Part shown: positions 1 through 6,937 of the stretch, piece after piece
Layout of the letters: each line of letters opens with the position of its first letter
Numbering within the stretch: position 1 is the first letter of the stretch
DNA from: Alloprevotella sp.
Lineage (GTDB): Bacteria; Bacteroidota; Bacteroidia; Bacteroidales; Bacteroidaceae
Direction of reading: 5' to 3'
NCBI GenBank assembly: GCA_017477205.1
Contig: JAFUXE010000016.1
Coordinates: 1-13,289, forward strand
DNA: 13,289 bases
Position numbers and translations under genes: made by a program
The notes under the pieces: model-generated
Told to the model about the DNA's origin: nothing
Databases searched by the model: none
The model's input: only the letters and a program-made list of their open reading frames with translations

Positions 1-22
1 AGGGGGGAGGGGGGAGGGGGCT
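1..22 (-). repeat. G/C-rich intergenic repeat, cut by the window edge
   Basis: Read on the minus strand this C/T-only sequence directly follows the stop codon of the YARHG gene and closely matches the start of the repeat after the GH2 gene (AGCCCCCTCCC, then CTCCCCCCT, with a small indel). It is incomplete here, so its full structure cannot be seen. Confidence 0.5.
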
Positions 23-988
23 CTACTCCTCCATATCCGGATAGCGTTCGTCGTCAGGCTTCGCTTCCTCCGCGCGGATGAGGCTCACGTTGATTTCCTC
101 GATGGCGGAAAGCTTTATGTCCTCATTGCTCTCCGCCGGTTCGTACCACGACTGCTTGAAGAAATAGTCCGAGAGGTCGTCCGAGCGAAACCTGTAGCCG
201 TGGCGGGCAAGAATCTCGTTGCGCATCAGGCGCAGAGCCTCGCGGCTGTAGTGTGCCAGCACTCCCCCGTTCAGCAGGCGTTCGCTGGCGATGCAGAAGC
301 GGCCCTTCGAGTGGTCGCTCCAATAGACGGGAATCGGGTCGCCCACCTTCTCATAGTCGTCACCGTCTTCCGTAGAACGCACGCTATAGATATTCATGCC
401 CAAAGTCGTGGGAACAAGCATGCGGAGTTCCCCGTTCACCTCCACCACATTGCTGGGCATGTCGTACACGTCCATGAACTTGTAGTCAACAAGCGGTTTC
501 CCTTCGCCCAAACGGCACTTCGCGTTCCCGATGACATACTGCTCGCCATGCCCCAGAAAGCCTATCTGCTCCTCGGAATAACTGCCGCGCAGCACGCTCA
601 CGTTGTCACGCACAAGATTATCGTAGCCCGTGCGCTCCGTCCGTTCCAGCACATGGCACGCCAAGCCATCGGCATTGCGCACGATGAGCGCATCCACGCC
701 GTCGCGCATGACATGCTCCACAAGGGCACCCGGATTCCCCACGGGAGTGAACTCGTTGAGGCTGCTCGTCGCCAGCAGTTCATACTTTCCCTTCGCCGTG
801 CGCTTCAGGCGGAAGTCATAGCCGCCCTCGTGCGGCGTGCCGCCCGTGAACTGAATCATGCCGCCGCCCTTGGCGACAATGGCCTTGTACTGCGCCAAGC
901 CGTCGAACCACCAGGAGCCATTCTCAATGTTTTGGGCGCCGAGCCAAAGGGGGAGCATCCCCAAAAAGAACAATAGGAAACGTTTCAT
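23..988 (-). CDS. Exported YARHG-domain protein
   Basis: This 321-residue protein has an N-terminal signal peptide (MKRFLLFF, hydrophobic core, then GAQ at residues 17-19) and is probably periplasmic or surface-exposed. The C-terminal part, about residues 245-302, matches the YARHG domain: it has the ARHG signature at 261-264, an aromatic stretch DYFFKQSWYEP just after it, and a closing helix with EEIN. YARHG is an extracellular domain of unknown function. The middle section (20-240) is not recognised. The start at 988 is preferred over an in-frame ATG at 1081 because it begins exactly at the signal peptide and lies 26-30 bases downstream of a promoter-like TATTTTTG on the minus strand. The gene is divergent from the DUF2851 operon. 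Exact role unknown; the domain call is from sequence pattern only. Confidence 0.85.
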   Translation of the reverse strand: MKRFLLFFLGMLPLWLGAQNIENGSWWFDGLAQYKAIVAKGGGMIQFTGGTPHEGGYDFRLKRTAKGKYELLATSSLNEFTPVGNPGALVEHVMRDGVDALIVRNADGLACHVLERTERTGYDNLVRDNVSVLRGSYSEEQIGFLGHGEQYVIGNAKCRLGEGKPLVDYKFMDVYDMPSNVVEVNGELRMLVPTTLGMNIYSVRSTEDGDDYEKVGDPIPVYWSDHSKGRFCIASERLLNGGVLAHYSREALRLMRNEILARHGYRFRSDDLSDYFFKQSWYEPAESNEDIKLSAIEEINVSLIRAEEAKPDDERYPDMEE

Positions 989-1018
989 AACTATAAATGA
1001 AAGATGGTTGCTACGGGG

Positions 1019-1026
1019 CAAAAATA
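1019..1026 (-). promoter_or_regulatory. Candidate -7 element for the YARHG gene
   Basis: Read on the minus strand the sequence is TATTTTTG, a match to the Bacteroidetes primary-sigma -7 consensus TAnnTTTG. It lies about 30 bases before the ATG at 988. No good TTG -33 element sits 19-20 bases upstream, so only the -7 half is supported. Confidence 0.4.
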
Positions 1027-1088
1027 GTGCTTTTCCCCAAACATGTGGCATTTGCCGACAGATATTTTCATTTAATGGCAAACAGGAC

Positions 1089-1119
1089 TTGTCAGTTTAG
1101 GAAAAAGGGACTATCTTTG
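1089..1119 (+). promoter_or_regulatory. Bacteroidetes-type promoter for the DUF2851-thioesterase-dprA operon
   Basis: TTG at 1089-1091, then 20 bases, then TATCTTTG at 1112-1119, matching the Bacteroidetes -33/-7 consensus (TTG, N19-20, TAnnTTTG) in both sequence and spacing. Transcription would begin near 1124-1126. That favours translation from the ATG at 1145 over the one at 1133. Confidence 0.65.
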
Positions 1120-1144
1120 CCAGATTAACACCATGCACACGCAG

Positions 1145-2443
1145 ATGGAACAACTACTCCACTACACCTGGAAGCACCGCTTCTTCCCCCTTGAGCCCCT
1201 GCGGACAACGGCGGGCGAGGAGCTGGACGTCGTTGACACGGGGCTGCACAACTTCGACGCAGGCCCCGACTTCTTCAACGCGAAAGTGAAAATCGGCGGC
1301 AGGCTGTGGGCGGGAAACGTGGAAATCCACGAACGTGCCTCGGACTGGTACCGCCACGGCCACGACAAGGACGCCGCCTACAACAACACCATCCTGCACG
1401 TCGTGGCGACGGACGACGGGCCTGTGAAAACCCTCTCGGGACGCACGCTGCCCCAGCTGGTGCTGGCCGTGCCTGAAGGCATCCGGCGCTCCTTCGAGGA
1501 ACTGCGGAGCGAGGAGCACTATCCGCCCTGTTACCGCATCATCCCGCGCCTGCCCCTGCTGACGCAGCACGCATGGCTGAGCGCCCTGACGACGGAGCGC
1601 CTCGAACAGAAGACGCTGCGCATCGGGCAGTATCTGGAACGGACGGGACAGGACTGGGAGCGCGCCTTCTTCATCGCCCTGGCGCGCAACTTCGGCTTCA
1701 GCGTGAACTCCGAGGCTTTCGAGCAGTGGGCGCTGGGGCTGGACTTCACCGCCCTGGGGAAGCACCGCGACGACGCCTTGCAGGTGGAAGCCTTCTTCTT
1801 CGGACAGGCAGGTCTGCTGGAGGAAAGCGCCGTCCCCGAGGAGCGTCGCGACGACCACTACCGCCTCCTGCTGCGCGAATACCGTTTCCTGCAAAGCAAG
1901 TTCGGCCTGCGCCCGATGGCGGCGCACCAGTGGAAGATGCTGCGCCTGCGGCCGCAGAACTTCCCCTGCATACGCCTTTCGCAGCTGGCCGGCCTCTATC
2001 ACGAACGACGCGTGGACTTCTCGCGCATCCTTGAAGCCCGGACGCCGCAAGCCCTGCGCACCCTGCTGCGCGCCACGGCCACGCCCTACTGGCAGGAGCA
2101 CTACGCTTTCGGGAAGGCAGGGGCGATGCAGGCAAAGACCTTGCAGGAAGGCAGCCTCGACCTGCTCATCATCAACACCGTGGCGCCCGTGCTTTTTGCC
2201 TACGGACGTACCCGCGCCGAGGAAGAGCTTTGCGAACGTGCCTTTGAACTCCTCGAAACGACGAAGGCGGAGCGCAACTTCATCACGCGTTCGTGGGCGG
2301 ATGCGGGCATCCGCGCCGAGCATGCCGCGGACTCCCAGGCTCTCATCCAGCTGAAGCGCGAATACTGCGACCGCAAGGACTGCCTGCGCTGCCGCTTCGG
2401 CACGGAATACCTCAAGCCCGCCACATCCCCCATCCATTCATAG
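1145..2443 (+). CDS. DUF2851 family protein
   Basis: A 432-residue cytoplasmic protein matching the Bacteroidetes DUF2851 family, whose function is unknown. Numbering from MEQLLHYTWK, the conserved N-terminal block carries GPDF (40-43), W55, G57, VEIH (59-62), SDWY (66-69), HGHD (71-74) and AYNNTILHVV (78-87). The rest is helical and ends in a cysteine cluster C-x4-C-x2-C (C408, C413, C416) that could bind metal. The Asp in GPDF followed by E-I-H on a predicted strand resembles a PD-(D/E)xK-like nuclease core; this is my inference only. An alternative ATG at 1133 adds four residues (MHTQ), but 1145 fits the promoter spacing and usual family starts better. It heads an operon with a thioesterase and dprA (15- and 1-base gaps), so a DNA-related role is possible but unproven. 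Confidence 0.85.
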   Translation: MEQLLHYTWKHRFFPLEPLRTTAGEELDVVDTGLHNFDAGPDFFNAKVKIGGRLWAGNVEIHERASDWYRHGHDKDAAYNNTILHVVATDDGPVKTLSGRTLPQLVLAVPEGIRRSFEELRSEEHYPPCYRIIPRLPLLTQHAWLSALTTERLEQKTLRIGQYLERTGQDWERAFFIALARNFGFSVNSEAFEQWALGLDFTALGKHRDDALQVEAFFFGQAGLLEESAVPEERRDDHYRLLLREYRFLQSKFGLRPMAAHQWKMLRLRPQNFPCIRLSQLAGLYHERRVDFSRILEARTPQALRTLLRATATPYWQEHYAFGKAGAMQAKTLQEGSLDLLIINTVAPVLFAYGRTRAEEELCERAFELLETTKAERNFITRSWADAGIRAEHAADSQALIQLKREYCDRKDCLRCRFGTEYLKPATSPIHS

Positions 2444-2458
2444 CATTTTCCCTATCCT

Positions 2459-2854
2459 ATGGCACAACCATTTGAAGTCCAGTTCAAGGTCCGCGACTAC
2501 GAATGCGACCTGCAAGGCATCGTGAACAATGCCGTCTATCAGCATTACACGGAACATACCCGCAACGAATTCCTGCGCACAAAGCTCGGCGGCATCGACG
2601 ACTTCCACGCCCGCGGCATCGACACCGTCGTGGCGCGCCTTGAGATGCAGTTCAAGGCCCCGCTGCGCCCGGGCGATGAATTTGTCTGCACACTCCGCGT
2701 GCGGAAGGAAGGCATCAAGTACATCTTCTCACAGGACATCCTGCGCCTGCCGGAGCGCAAGCTCTGCGTCCATGCCGTGACCACCGTCGTCTGCGTCGTA
2801 AACGGACGCCTCGGGCGATGCGACGAACTGGACGTCCTCTTAGACAACGACTAA
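2459..2854 (+). CDS. Acyl-CoA thioesterase, hotdog fold (YbgC/4HBT-like)
   Basis: A 131-residue single-domain hotdog protein of the 4-hydroxybenzoyl-CoA thioesterase/YbgC group, expected to hydrolyse acyl-CoA thioesters in the cytoplasm. The N-terminal catalytic block is RDYECDLQGIVNNAVYQHY at residues 12-30, with Asp17 at the catalytic aspartate position. The long helix follows (HTRNEFL) and then the beta strands ARLEMQFKAPLRPGD. The length is usual for the family. The natural substrate cannot be read from sequence. It starts 15 bases after the DUF2851 stop and ends one base before the dprA start, so it is very probably co-transcribed with both. A thioesterase next to dprA is, as far as I recall, common in Bacteroidales and need not imply a shared pathway. 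Confidence 0.9.
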   Translation: MAQPFEVQFKVRDYECDLQGIVNNAVYQHYTEHTRNEFLRTKLGGIDDFHARGIDTVVARLEMQFKAPLRPGDEFVCTLRVRKEGIKYIFSQDILRLPERKLCVHAVTTVVCVVNGRLGRCDELDVLLDND

Positions 2855-2855
2855 G

Positions 2856-3941
2856 ATGGAAACGCTCTACGCTCTCGCCCTCAGCCATCTGCCGGGCATC
2901 AGCCCCAGCGCGGCGCTGAGAATCTGCGAGCACTACGGAACGGCCGCCGCCTTCTTCGAGGACAAGGAACCTGCGGAGAGAAAGCTGCGCGACACCCTCT
3001 CCCTCCGGACAGAAGCCCTGCATTGGGCGGCGGAGGAGCTGGCCTATTGCGAGCAGCACCACATCCGTGCCATCAGCTACGATATGGAGGCATATCCCCA
3101 GCGGCTGCGCGAGTGTGCCGACTCGCCGCTGGTGCTCTTCTTCTGCGGTCAGGCCGACCTGAACGCGCGCCACGTTGTCAGCGTGGTCGGCACGCGCCAC
3201 ATCACGGAGTACGGCCGCGACCTCTGCCGCCACTTCTGCGAGGACCTTGCGCGCCTCGTGCCGGATGTGCTCGTCGTCAGTGGCCTGGCCTACGGCGTGG
3301 ATATCCACGCCCATCGCGGTGCCCTGCAACACGGTCTTCCCACCGTAGGCGTGCTGGCGCACGGCCTGGACCGCATCTATCCCGCCCACCACCGGGACAC
3401 GGCGGCCAAGATGACGGTCTGCGGCGGCCTGCTGACCGAATACCCGCGTGGCACGACGCCGGAGAAGGGGAACTTTGTGCGCCGCAACCGCATCATTGCG
3501 GGTCTCTCGGACGCCACGGTGGTGGTGGAGAGTGCGGCCAAGGGCGGCTCGCTCATCACGGCGCACCTCGCGCAGGACTACAACCGCGACGTATTCACCT
3601 TTCCCGGACGCACGACGGATGCCTACTCCGCAGGCTGCAACGCCCTCGTCCGCGAGAACGTGGCCAGCCTCGTTACCTGTGCCGAGGACTTTGCCCTCGC
3701 CATGCGCTGGGCTGAGCCCGCCGCGAAGAACGGAGCCGTGCAGCGCAAGCTGTTTCCCGAGCTCTCGCCCGAGGAGAAGCAGATCGTGATGGCGCTGGCA
3801 GATGCCGACCGCAAGACCATCTCGCAGGTCGTCATGGAAACCGGCCTTCCCTTCAACCGCACGAGCGCCCTGCTCACCGGCATGGAGCTGAAGGGCATTG
3901 TGCGAGCCCTGCCCGGCGGCCTCTTCCGCCTGCTGCAATGA
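2856..3941 (+). CDS. dprA: DNA-processing protein DprA (Smf)
   Basis: A 361-residue DprA/Smf protein, which in naturally transformable bacteria loads RecA onto incoming single-stranded DNA and protects it. Residues about 1-95 form the N-terminal helical extension (METLYALALSHLPGISP). The Rossmann-like core contains VVGTR (110-114), SGLAYGVD (142-149), FVRRNRIIAGLS (207-218) and GSLITA (231-236), all hallmark DprA motifs. A C-terminal winged-helix (DML1-type) domain spans about 303-360. All key motifs are intact and the length is normal. It is the last gene of the operon, starting one base after the thioesterase stop, and is followed 31 bases later by a strong terminator. Whether the organism is competent cannot be judged; dprA is widespread in Bacteroidetes whether or not they are. 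Confidence 0.96.
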   Translation: METLYALALSHLPGISPSAALRICEHYGTAAAFFEDKEPAERKLRDTLSLRTEALHWAAEELAYCEQHHIRAISYDMEAYPQRLRECADSPLVLFFCGQADLNARHVVSVVGTRHITEYGRDLCRHFCEDLARLVPDVLVVSGLAYGVDIHAHRGALQHGLPTVGVLAHGLDRIYPAHHRDTAAKMTVCGGLLTEYPRGTTPEKGNFVRRNRIIAGLSDATVVVESAAKGGSLITAHLAQDYNRDVFTFPGRTTDAYSAGCNALVRENVASLVTCAEDFALAMRWAEPAAKNGAVQRKLFPELSPEEKQIVMALADADRKTISQVVMETGLPFNRTSALLTGMELKGIVRALPGGLFRLLQ

Positions 3942-3972
3942 CCGCCGCTGTCTCCACCATATTACAACACAG

Positions 3973-4011
3973 AGAGCCCTAAGCTTCGTGAGGCATAGGG
4001 CTCTTTTTTTT
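3973..4011 (+). terminator. Rho-independent terminator after dprA
   Basis: Arm agagccct (3973-3980) pairs perfectly with agggctct (3997-4004), extended by an A-T pair. Inside is a second short stem (3983-3986 with 3991-3994, one G-T pair). A run of eight T follows at 4004-4011. It separates the dprA operon from the sigma-factor operon. Confidence 0.9.
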
Positions 4012-4022
4012 GCCGGAATGGC

Positions 4023-4050
4023 GTTACAAAAGCCGGGGACTCCCGTTATA
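4023..4050 (+). promoter_or_regulatory. Candidate ECF-type promoter (possible autoregulation)
   Basis: GTTAC at 4023-4027, then 16 bases, then CGTTATA at 4044-4050. This resembles the -35 (AC-containing) and -10 (CGT) layout of ECF sigma promoters, and no TAnnTTTG element is present before the gene. If used, transcription would begin at or within a base or two of the ATG at 4056, giving a nearly leaderless message. Inference from pattern only. Confidence 0.4.
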
Positions 4051-4055
4051 TAGAT

Positions 4056-4604
4056 ATGAGCAAGCCAAGAAACGAGGTTGAGAAAGACAGGGAAGACGGG
4101 ACGCTGCTCCCGGCTTTCAGGCGTCTCCATGCGCGGCTGCGGCTCATGGCGGCGCGCATCGTGGGACGCGATGAGGCCGACGATGCCCTGCAAGAAGCCT
4201 TTCTCAGACTTTGGCAACGCCGCCACGGGATGCAGGGGGAGGCGGAGGCTGCGGCTTTGCTCTGGACGACGGCGCGCAACGTGAGCCTTGACATCGTCCG
4301 AAACCGCACAAGGCTCGCAGAGGTTCCCCTGGAGGATGCCGACGGGGCGTACGAAAGGGACGCGGAGGCTGTGGACGCGGATGCGGATGAGAGAGAGGAG
4401 GACGTGATGCTTCGCGTTGAGGCCCTGATGCAGGACAGGTTGACGCCGCTGCAGCGGGACATCCTGCACCGACGCGAAGTCTGCGGGGAGACGTATGCCG
4501 CCATCGCACGCAGCCTGGACATGCAGGAGCCGGCGGTCAGGATGCAACTCTCAAGGGCCAGGAAGACAATACGCAATGCTTTTTACGACAATGAAACACA
4601 ATAG
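4056..4604 (+). CDS. ECF-subfamily RNA polymerase sigma factor (RpoE-like)
   Basis: A 182-residue ECF sigma factor, expected to direct RNA polymerase to a small regulon in response to an envelope or nutrient signal. Sigma region 2 covers about residues 17-85, including DEADDALQEAFLRLWQ (39-54), which corresponds to the core-binding and -10 recognition helices, and the LLWTTARNVSLDIVRNR segment. An acidic linker (92-116) follows. Region 4, with its helix-turn-helix, lies at about 122-176 (LTPLQRDILHRREV, ETYAAIARSL, AVRMQLSRARKTIR). The ATG at 4056 is the only sensible start because the next Met is residue 31, inside region 2. The 3' end overlaps the next gene by 14 bases, a sign of translational coupling to a partner regulator. 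No SusC/SusD pair follows, so it is not the usual polysaccharide-locus type. Confidence 0.94.
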   Translation: MSKPRNEVEKDREDGTLLPAFRRLHARLRLMAARIVGRDEADDALQEAFLRLWQRRHGMQGEAEAAALLWTTARNVSLDIVRNRTRLAEVPLEDADGAYERDAEAVDADADEREEDVMLRVEALMQDRLTPLQRDILHRREVCGETYAAIARSLDMQEPAVRMQLSRARKTIRNAFYDNETQ

Positions 4605-5046
4605 TACATACTACCGGGAGCTTCTCGAACGCTACTTCGAGGGCACTACTACGGAGGCCGAGGAACGTGTCCTGCGCCGCTTCCTGTCCTCCTCCGCAGC
4701 CGATGCGCCGGAGTGGGAGGAAGGCCGCGCCGTCATGGGACTCTTCGCGGCACTTCGCCGCCGCAGGCGTGAGGGTAGGGGAGTGCAGGCGTTCCGCATG
4801 TGGCAGTCACGGCCGCTGCGCTACGCTGCCGTTGCGGCGCTGCTGGCCCTCGTAGCCCTGCCCGCGCTGTTCCGTTCCGGCGATGCGGAGGAGGATATAG
4901 AGGGCTTTGCCTATATCGGCGGACAGCGCACGACGAACCGCGACGTCCTGCTGCGCGAGGCTTTCTCCGCCCTCAGCGCCACGTCGCGCCCCGAGGACGC
5001 AGCCCCGTTTGAGGGACAGCTGCGCGACATCTTAACGACGGACTGA
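4591..5046 (+). CDS. Single-TM protein, probable anti-sigma factor or regulator of the ECF sigma
   Basis: A 151-residue protein with a cytoplasmic N-terminal helical part (YYRELLERYFEGTTTEAEE at about 8-25, a pattern common at the start of Bacteroidetes anti-sigma-like proteins). A basic stretch (56-63) comes next, then one transmembrane segment at about 77-95 (PLRYAAVAALLALVALPALF) and a 55-residue tail that should lie outside the cytoplasm. No zinc-binding HxxxCxxC anti-sigma motif and no FecR domain is visible, so the regulatory role is inferred from position and topology. The start at 4591 was chosen over an upstream in-frame ATG at 4495, because the upstream part is only the shadow of the sigma gene and MKHNSTYYREL begins a typical domain. 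The overlap with the sigma gene supports coupled expression. Confidence 0.75.
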   Translation: MKHNSTYYRELLERYFEGTTTEAEERVLRRFLSSSAADAPEWEEGRAVMGLFAALRRRRREGRGVQAFRMWQSRPLRYAAVAALLALVALPALFRSGDAEEDIEGFAYIGGQRTTNRDVLLREAFSALSATSRPEDAAPFEGQLRDILTTD

Positions 5047-5074
5047 AACTGAAACACTCAAGACTCATACCACT

Positions 5075-5563
5075 ATGCAACGCACCCTACAACTGTTCAT
5101 TCTCCTTGCGGCAGCCCTGCTCCTGTGCTCCCGCCCGGCGACGGCGCAGGACCGCAGGAATCCTGCCGTCCCGGAGCTCGATCTGAAGGTCAGCGGGCTT
5201 TACGACGGCTACTACTTCCACCGCAAGGACGCGAAGGAGGTCACGCTCTGGGGCAGGAAGCTGGAGCCCTACAAGCTGGTGCTCTTCCGCTCGCTGACGC
5301 TGACACCCACGCCGAAGGACGTGGAGCACATCGAGCGTGCCGTGCGCCATGACACGCGCTACTCGCGGTGCAAGGAAGAGGGCTTGCGCGGCGGCCATCT
5401 CTACTACGGCTTCTACCAGATTCCCATGAAGAGCGGCTACAGCGCGTTCATCTTCTATCGCAACAATGCCCTGCGCCCCGCGGCAGTCCCCACGCTGACG
5501 GTCATACTCATGTACGGCGACGCCACGATGGAGGAGCTCAGGGAAAAGTTCGGAAACAAGTAA
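5075..5563 (+). CDS. Small exported protein, DUF6108-like
   Basis: A 162-residue protein with a signal peptide (hydrophobic 7-18, cleavage likely after ATA at 22-24), so it is periplasmic or surface-located. The mature part carries the block GHLYYGFYQIP (107-117) followed by SAFIFYRNN and LTVILMYGDATMEELREKF. This layout recalls the DUF6108 family that sits beside ECF sigma genes in Bacteroidales. I am only moderately sure of that family name, and no function is known. The cysteine near the signal peptide (residue 18) is not in a lipobox. It lies 28 bases after the anti-sigma-like gene and 18 before the beta-barrel gene and is probably co-transcribed with both. Confidence 0.75.
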   Translation: MQRTLQLFILLAAALLLCSRPATAQDRRNPAVPELDLKVSGLYDGYYFHRKDAKEVTLWGRKLEPYKLVLFRSLTLTPTPKDVEHIERAVRHDTRYSRCKEEGLRGGHLYYGFYQIPMKSGYSAFIFYRNNALRPAAVPTLTVILMYGDATMEELREKFGNK

Positions 5564-5581
5564 CACACACATAGTATAATC

Positions 5582-6469
5582 ATGAAAAGAACAATCACCA
5601 TCGTGCTCGCCCTTCTTGCGGGCGGAGCCATGCGGGCCCAGGAGGACGTGCTTCCCTCCGTGCCCGACACGCTGACGGACGTCCGGCAGGCCAGCCGCGT
5701 CCTCGTGACGGAAAGCGACTCGACAATCCGCATTGACATCGAAGGAACGGCCTCCGACTCCTCATTCCACTACACGTACCGCAGGGCACTGACCCCCCAG
5801 TCGGCCAGCATCATCGAGGAAAGAGCCGACAGCTGGAACTTCACCATTCTCACCGCAAAGCCAGATTCCTCCAATACCTACCGAGAGCTCAAGGCGTTCG
5901 GCCTGCTCTTGGGCTGGGTGGCCACGCCGGGGGCACCCCAGGGACGCGAGATGAAGCTGGGGAGGTCCATGGAGGCTTACATTGACCTGGCAGGCCCGTT
6001 CTTCACGCACCGGCGTCACACATTCGGCGCCACACTGGGCTTTTCCTACCGGGGCCTCACGCTCTCCAACCCCGACCTCCGCTTCTCGCGTGGGGAGAAC
6101 GTGAACGTCAGCTGGCAGCCTTATCCCGAGAACACCACGCGCCACCGCTCCATACTTAGCTGCTGGAGCAACTACCTGCACGCGGGCTACTATTACCGCC
6201 TGGGGCATGGCTGGACGGCTTCCGTCCACGGCTTCGTCCACTACAACTGGCGCGCATGGAGCCAAACGCACTATCGCGACGGCATTCACCACATTGACGA
6301 CACGGTGAAGAACACCCGCGTCAAGCGCTTTGCGGCCGAGGCGATGGTGGGACTATCCTATCACGGCGTGGGCCTGTACGCGAAGTACCGCCCCACCAAG
6401 GTGCTCTGTTCCACGGAGGACGGCGCGAACTTCCGCATGTTCTCCTTCGGCATGTCCCTCGCGTTCTGA
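5582..6469 (+). CDS. Putative outer-membrane beta-barrel protein
   Basis: A 295-residue exported protein: signal peptide MKRTITIVLALLAGGAMRAQ (cleavage near residue 20), an acidic Ser/Thr-rich N-terminal segment (21-100), then alternating aromatic and hydrophobic strands. Examples are RHTFGATLGFSYRGLTL, LHAGYYYRLGHGWTASVHGF, FAAEAMVGLSYHGVGLYAKY and FRMFSFGMSLAF. The protein ends in phenylalanine, the usual C-terminal signature of outer-membrane beta barrels. The motif YHGVGLYAKYRPTKVL (260-275) is like the last strands of Bacteroidetes porin-like DUF proteins. No specific family is named with confidence. It is the last gene of the sigma-factor cluster, so it may be the envelope component that the sigma/anti-sigma pair monitors or controls (inference). 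Confidence 0.75.
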   Translation: MKRTITIVLALLAGGAMRAQEDVLPSVPDTLTDVRQASRVLVTESDSTIRIDIEGTASDSSFHYTYRRALTPQSASIIEERADSWNFTILTAKPDSSNTYRELKAFGLLLGWVATPGAPQGREMKLGRSMEAYIDLAGPFFTHRRHTFGATLGFSYRGLTLSNPDLRFSRGENVNVSWQPYPENTTRHRSILSCWSNYLHAGYYYRLGHGWTASVHGFVHYNWRAWSQTHYRDGIHHIDDTVKNTRVKRFAAEAMVGLSYHGVGLYAKYRPTKVLCSTEDGANFRMFSFGMSLAF

Positions 6470-6490
6470 GCAGGGGAGGCAGGGAAACTC

Positions 6491-6612
6491 CTCGTATGTG
6501 CGAAGAAAAAGTTTCGCGAATGCGAGAAAAAGACTTCGTGCATGCGGGGAAAAGACTTCGTGCATGCGGGAAAAAAGCTTCATGCATGCGGGGAAAAGAC
6601 TTCGTTTATGCA
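6491..6612 (+). repeat. 22-bp tandem array A, about 5.5 units
   Basis: Unit starts are at 6491, 6513, 6535, 6557, 6579 and 6601 (the last unit is partial). The shared core is GCATGCGGGGAAAAG preceded by TTCG or TTCA. The central units differ by only a few bases, while the first unit is degenerate, as is usual at array edges. Units touch each other with no spacers, so this is not CRISPR. The same unit appears in reverse orientation in the array at 6728-6904. Confidence 0.92.
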
Positions 6613-6621
6613 CTCTATTCT

Positions 6622-6705
6622 ATAAACCACGTCCTGATTTATATAAACCATGTCCTGATTTTTGTAAATCACGTCCTGATTTGTATAAATCACGACGTGG
6701 TTTAT
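6622..6705. repeat. 21-bp array B of four near-palindromic units
   Basis: Four contiguous 21-bp units start at 6622, 6643, 6664 and 6685. Each has A/T arms (ATAAA or GTAAA at the left, TTTAT or close at the right) around a CACGTCCTG-like core. Unit 1 pairs at 8 of 10 dyad positions and unit 4 at 9 of 10, so each looks like a dyad-symmetric site. It lies between the two oppositely oriented 22-bp arrays and is A/T-rich in an otherwise G/C-rich window. Confidence 0.9.
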
Positions 6706-6727
6706 AGATTTATTCCGCACTTTCGAT

Positions 6728-6904
6728 GCCTTTTCCCCGCATGAATGAACCCTTTTCCCGGCATGCGCGAACCCTTTTCCCCGCATGAATGAACCCTTTT
6801 CCCGGCATGCGCGAACCCTTTTCAGGGCATGCACGATGCCTTTTCCCGGCATACGCGAATCCTTTTTCCCGGCATGAATGAAGCCTTTTCCCCGCATTCC
6901 TGCA
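6728..6904 (-). repeat. 22-bp tandem array C, eight units, inverted copy of array A
   Basis: Unit starts are at 6728, 6750, 6772, 6794, 6816, 6838, 6860 and 6883 (the seventh unit is 23 bp, one extra T). On the minus strand the units read TTC...CATGC(G/C)GGGAAAAGG, the same family as array A. Two subtypes alternate: one with CCCCGCATGAATGAA (units 1, 3) and one with CCCGGCATGCGCGAA (units 2, 4), giving a 44-bp higher-order repeat in the first half. Units 5 and 8 are degenerate. Confidence 0.92.
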
Positions 6905-6937
6905 CCGCCCCCGGCGGAAAGAAGCGGGGCTTTCTTT
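6905..6937 (+). terminator. Possible hairpins/terminator before the peptidase gene
   Basis: CCGCC and GGCGG (6905-6909 with 6913-6917) form a 5-bp stem. Directly after, aaagaagc (6918-6925) pairs with gctttcttt (6929-6937) with one bulged base. The T-tract is poor, so termination is uncertain. If it does terminate, the whole repeat island would be the 3'UTR of the sigma-factor operon. Confidence 0.4.

Noticed and set aside
2715..4547. 610-codon open frame on the minus strand
   Set aside because: It is antisense to dprA and the sigma factor and crosses the dprA terminator; no recognisable domain.
5573..5581. TATAAT-like box before the beta-barrel gene
   Set aside because: The Bacteroidetes primary sigma does not use the E. 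coli -10 box, and the site is only a few bases from the ATG, too close to act as its promoter.
6330..6744. Open frames of 82-125 codons through the repeat island
   Set aside because: The products are low-complexity translations of tandem repeats; 22 bp is not a multiple of three, so frames drift, and there is no conserved domain or convincing start.
6491..6904. CRISPR array
   Set aside because: Units of 21-22 bp abut directly with no unique spacers, and no cas gene is present.
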